Origin: JBDTMC01 sp039934475
GTDB taxonomy: Bacteria > Acidobacteriota > Terriglobia > Bryobacterales > Bryobacteraceae
DNA: 6,906 bases
Direction of reading: 5' to 3'
Assembly: GCA_039934475.1 (NCBI GenBank)
Contig: JBDTMC010000424.1
Location: forward strand, 1 to 6,906
The first letter of the stretch is position 1, and every line of letters begins with the position of its first letter. Positions 6,134 through 6,906 of the stretch are shown one piece after another. The notes under the pieces are model-generated. The model searched no databases. It was not told the origin of the DNA and saw only the letters and a list, made by a program, of their open reading frames with translations. Position numbers and translations under genes: made by a program.

Positions 6134-6906
6134 TCAGTTCGGATAGCCCAGCGCGCTGCAGGCGACGTCCACCCACTTCAACGCCTCCAGACACAGGTCG
6201 GGAAGGCTCTCAGGGGATAAGTGCATGTTTTGGGCACAGTCTCGAATCTTGGGGACGTCTACGGTCTCGCAGGCCAGGCACAAATCGAAGATGCGCCGGA
6301 ATTGATCGTCTTCGCGAACCTGATCAAGCAGAGCATCGCGGATCTGAGTCCTCAATCCCAGTTCGGGCAGCAGTTCACTTAAGGGACGACCCACCATGCA
6401 GTCCAACATCGAGAAGAGCCCCATCATGAAGCATTCCGGCGCTGCAGAAACCATAGAGCTCTTCGATGCGATGAGTTCGCACAACCTTGCCCTATATAGA
6501 GACATGTGCGCCACTTCGGAGACCCGGTCGGTGGTCAAGTGCGGCAAGACTGCCAAGGCGACCCAGCGGCGGACGTCTTTTTCGCCGAGCACCACTAAGC
6601 CATGACGAAGAGATCCGATGGAGCCGCGGAAGGCAAAGGCCGCGGAATTCAGATACCGCATGAGAGTTCGCGTAACCGCCACATCAAGACGAATGAGTCG
6701 ATCCAATCGATCAAAATCCAATTCGGGTTGGTGAAGTTGGGCGAGCAATCGGAGAGCATTCAGTTTGTACGCGGGAATCGTAGAGCCCTCAATGATCTCC
6801 GGACGGGCCAGAAAATACCCCTGGAAATGGCGATAACCCATCTCACGGGCAGATTCCAAGACCTCGCGGGTCTCGATCTTCTCGGCGAGCATGCGTACGC
6901 CCCGCG
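6134..6906 (-). CDS. EAL-HDOD signalling protein, second copy (5' end outside the window)
   Basis: The frame is still open at the right edge (RGVR precedes MLAEKIET), so ATG 6892 is internal and about 160 N-terminal residues are missing, by comparison with the complete paralog. What is seen is the end of the EAL domain (AEKIETREVLE, FQGYFLARPEII) and a full HDOD domain ending LGYPN with stop TGA at 6134-6136. The alignment to the 4819-6072 protein is gap-free over 252 residues, with 59 differences by hand count (about 77% identity). The 61-bp gap to the downstream copy suggests co-transcription. Differences concentrate in the last 70 residues (29 of 70), while the HDOD core (for example APECFMMGLFSMLDCMVGRP) is identical. 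The two copies have therefore diverged but both appear intact and under selection. Confidence 0.93.
   Translation of the reverse strand, partial: RGVRMLAEKIETREVLESAREMGYRHFQGYFLARPEIIEGSTIPAYKLNALRLLAQLHQPELDFDRLDRLIRLDVAVTRTLMRYLNSAAFAFRGSIGSLRHGLVVLGEKDVRRWVALAVLPHLTTDRVSEVAHMSLYRARLCELIASKSSMVSAAPECFMMGLFSMLDCMVGRPLSELLPELGLRTQIRDALLDQVREDDQFRRIFDLCLACETVDVPKIRDCAQNMHLSPESLPDLCLEALKWVDVACSALGYPN

Larger units (their letters stand above)
4819..6906 (-). repeat. Tandem gene duplication (two EAL-HDOD copies)
   Basis: The block 4819 to about 5591 and the block 6134-6906 are collinear copies, offset by exactly 1315 bp with no insertions or deletions over the part that can be compared. Both encode the EAL end and the HDOD domain. 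Some DNA stretches are identical, for example the 19-base GAGCACCACTAAGCCATGA near 5272 and 6587, but most third positions differ, so the duplication is not recent. The upstream half of the second copy lies beyond the window, and further copies there cannot be excluded. Confidence 0.88.

Noticed and set aside
6890..6892. ATG at 6892 as the start of the second EAL-HDOD gene
   Set aside because: It aligns with internal Met166 of the paralog, and the frame continues to the window edge with matching residues.

Overview
The window looks like chromosomal DNA of a high-GC Gram-negative bacterium. The best guess is an Acidobacteriota member, possibly of the Solibacter/Bryobacter type. That guess rests on the mix of gene families: a TPR-redoxin fusion, a dihaem cytochrome with the Planctomycetes/Verrucomicrobia/Acidobacteria-type haem domain, a PQQ dehydrogenase, and duplicated EAL-HDOD proteins. 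There is no rRNA, and no phage, IS or CRISPR element to anchor it, so the taxonomy is inference.

Layout. One gene runs on the + strand at the left edge: the 3' part of a TPR protein with a C-terminal thioredoxin-like domain (to 1594). Everything else is on the minus strand and converges on it. In minus-strand transcription order, from right to left, the genes are: an EAL-HDOD protein cut by the right edge (6134-6906); its complete tandem paralog (4819-6072); a dihaem cytochrome c (4024-4773); a PQQ-dependent alcohol-type dehydrogenase (2453-4027); an ArsR-family regulator (2072-2407); and an AHSA1/SRPBCC protein (1602-2075). Coding density is very high. The longest gene-free gaps are 61 bp (6073-6133), 45 bp (4774-4818) and 45 bp (2408-2452).

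Three functional modules are visible. (1) A periplasmic oxidation module: the cytochrome and the quinoprotein overlap by ATGA and probably form an electron-transfer pair. The quinoprotein keeps the Glu/Asn/Asp metal site and has the extra Asp (D-W-D) that marks lanthanide-using enzymes. (2) An ArsR-SRPBCC cassette: the two genes overlap by TTGA. The cassette has its own promoter, and a perfect 10-4-10 inverted repeat lies over the -35 box, probably the autoregulatory operator. The SRPBCC start is a TTG with a strong ribosome-binding site. (3) A c-di-GMP-type signalling pair: two EAL-HDOD proteins about 77% identical over the shared 252 residues (hand count), clearly a tandem duplication.

I found no convincing wholly new system. 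The most worthwhile leads are the lanthanide-type quinoprotein with its unusual cytochrome partner, and the operator/leaderless promoter of the ArsR cassette.
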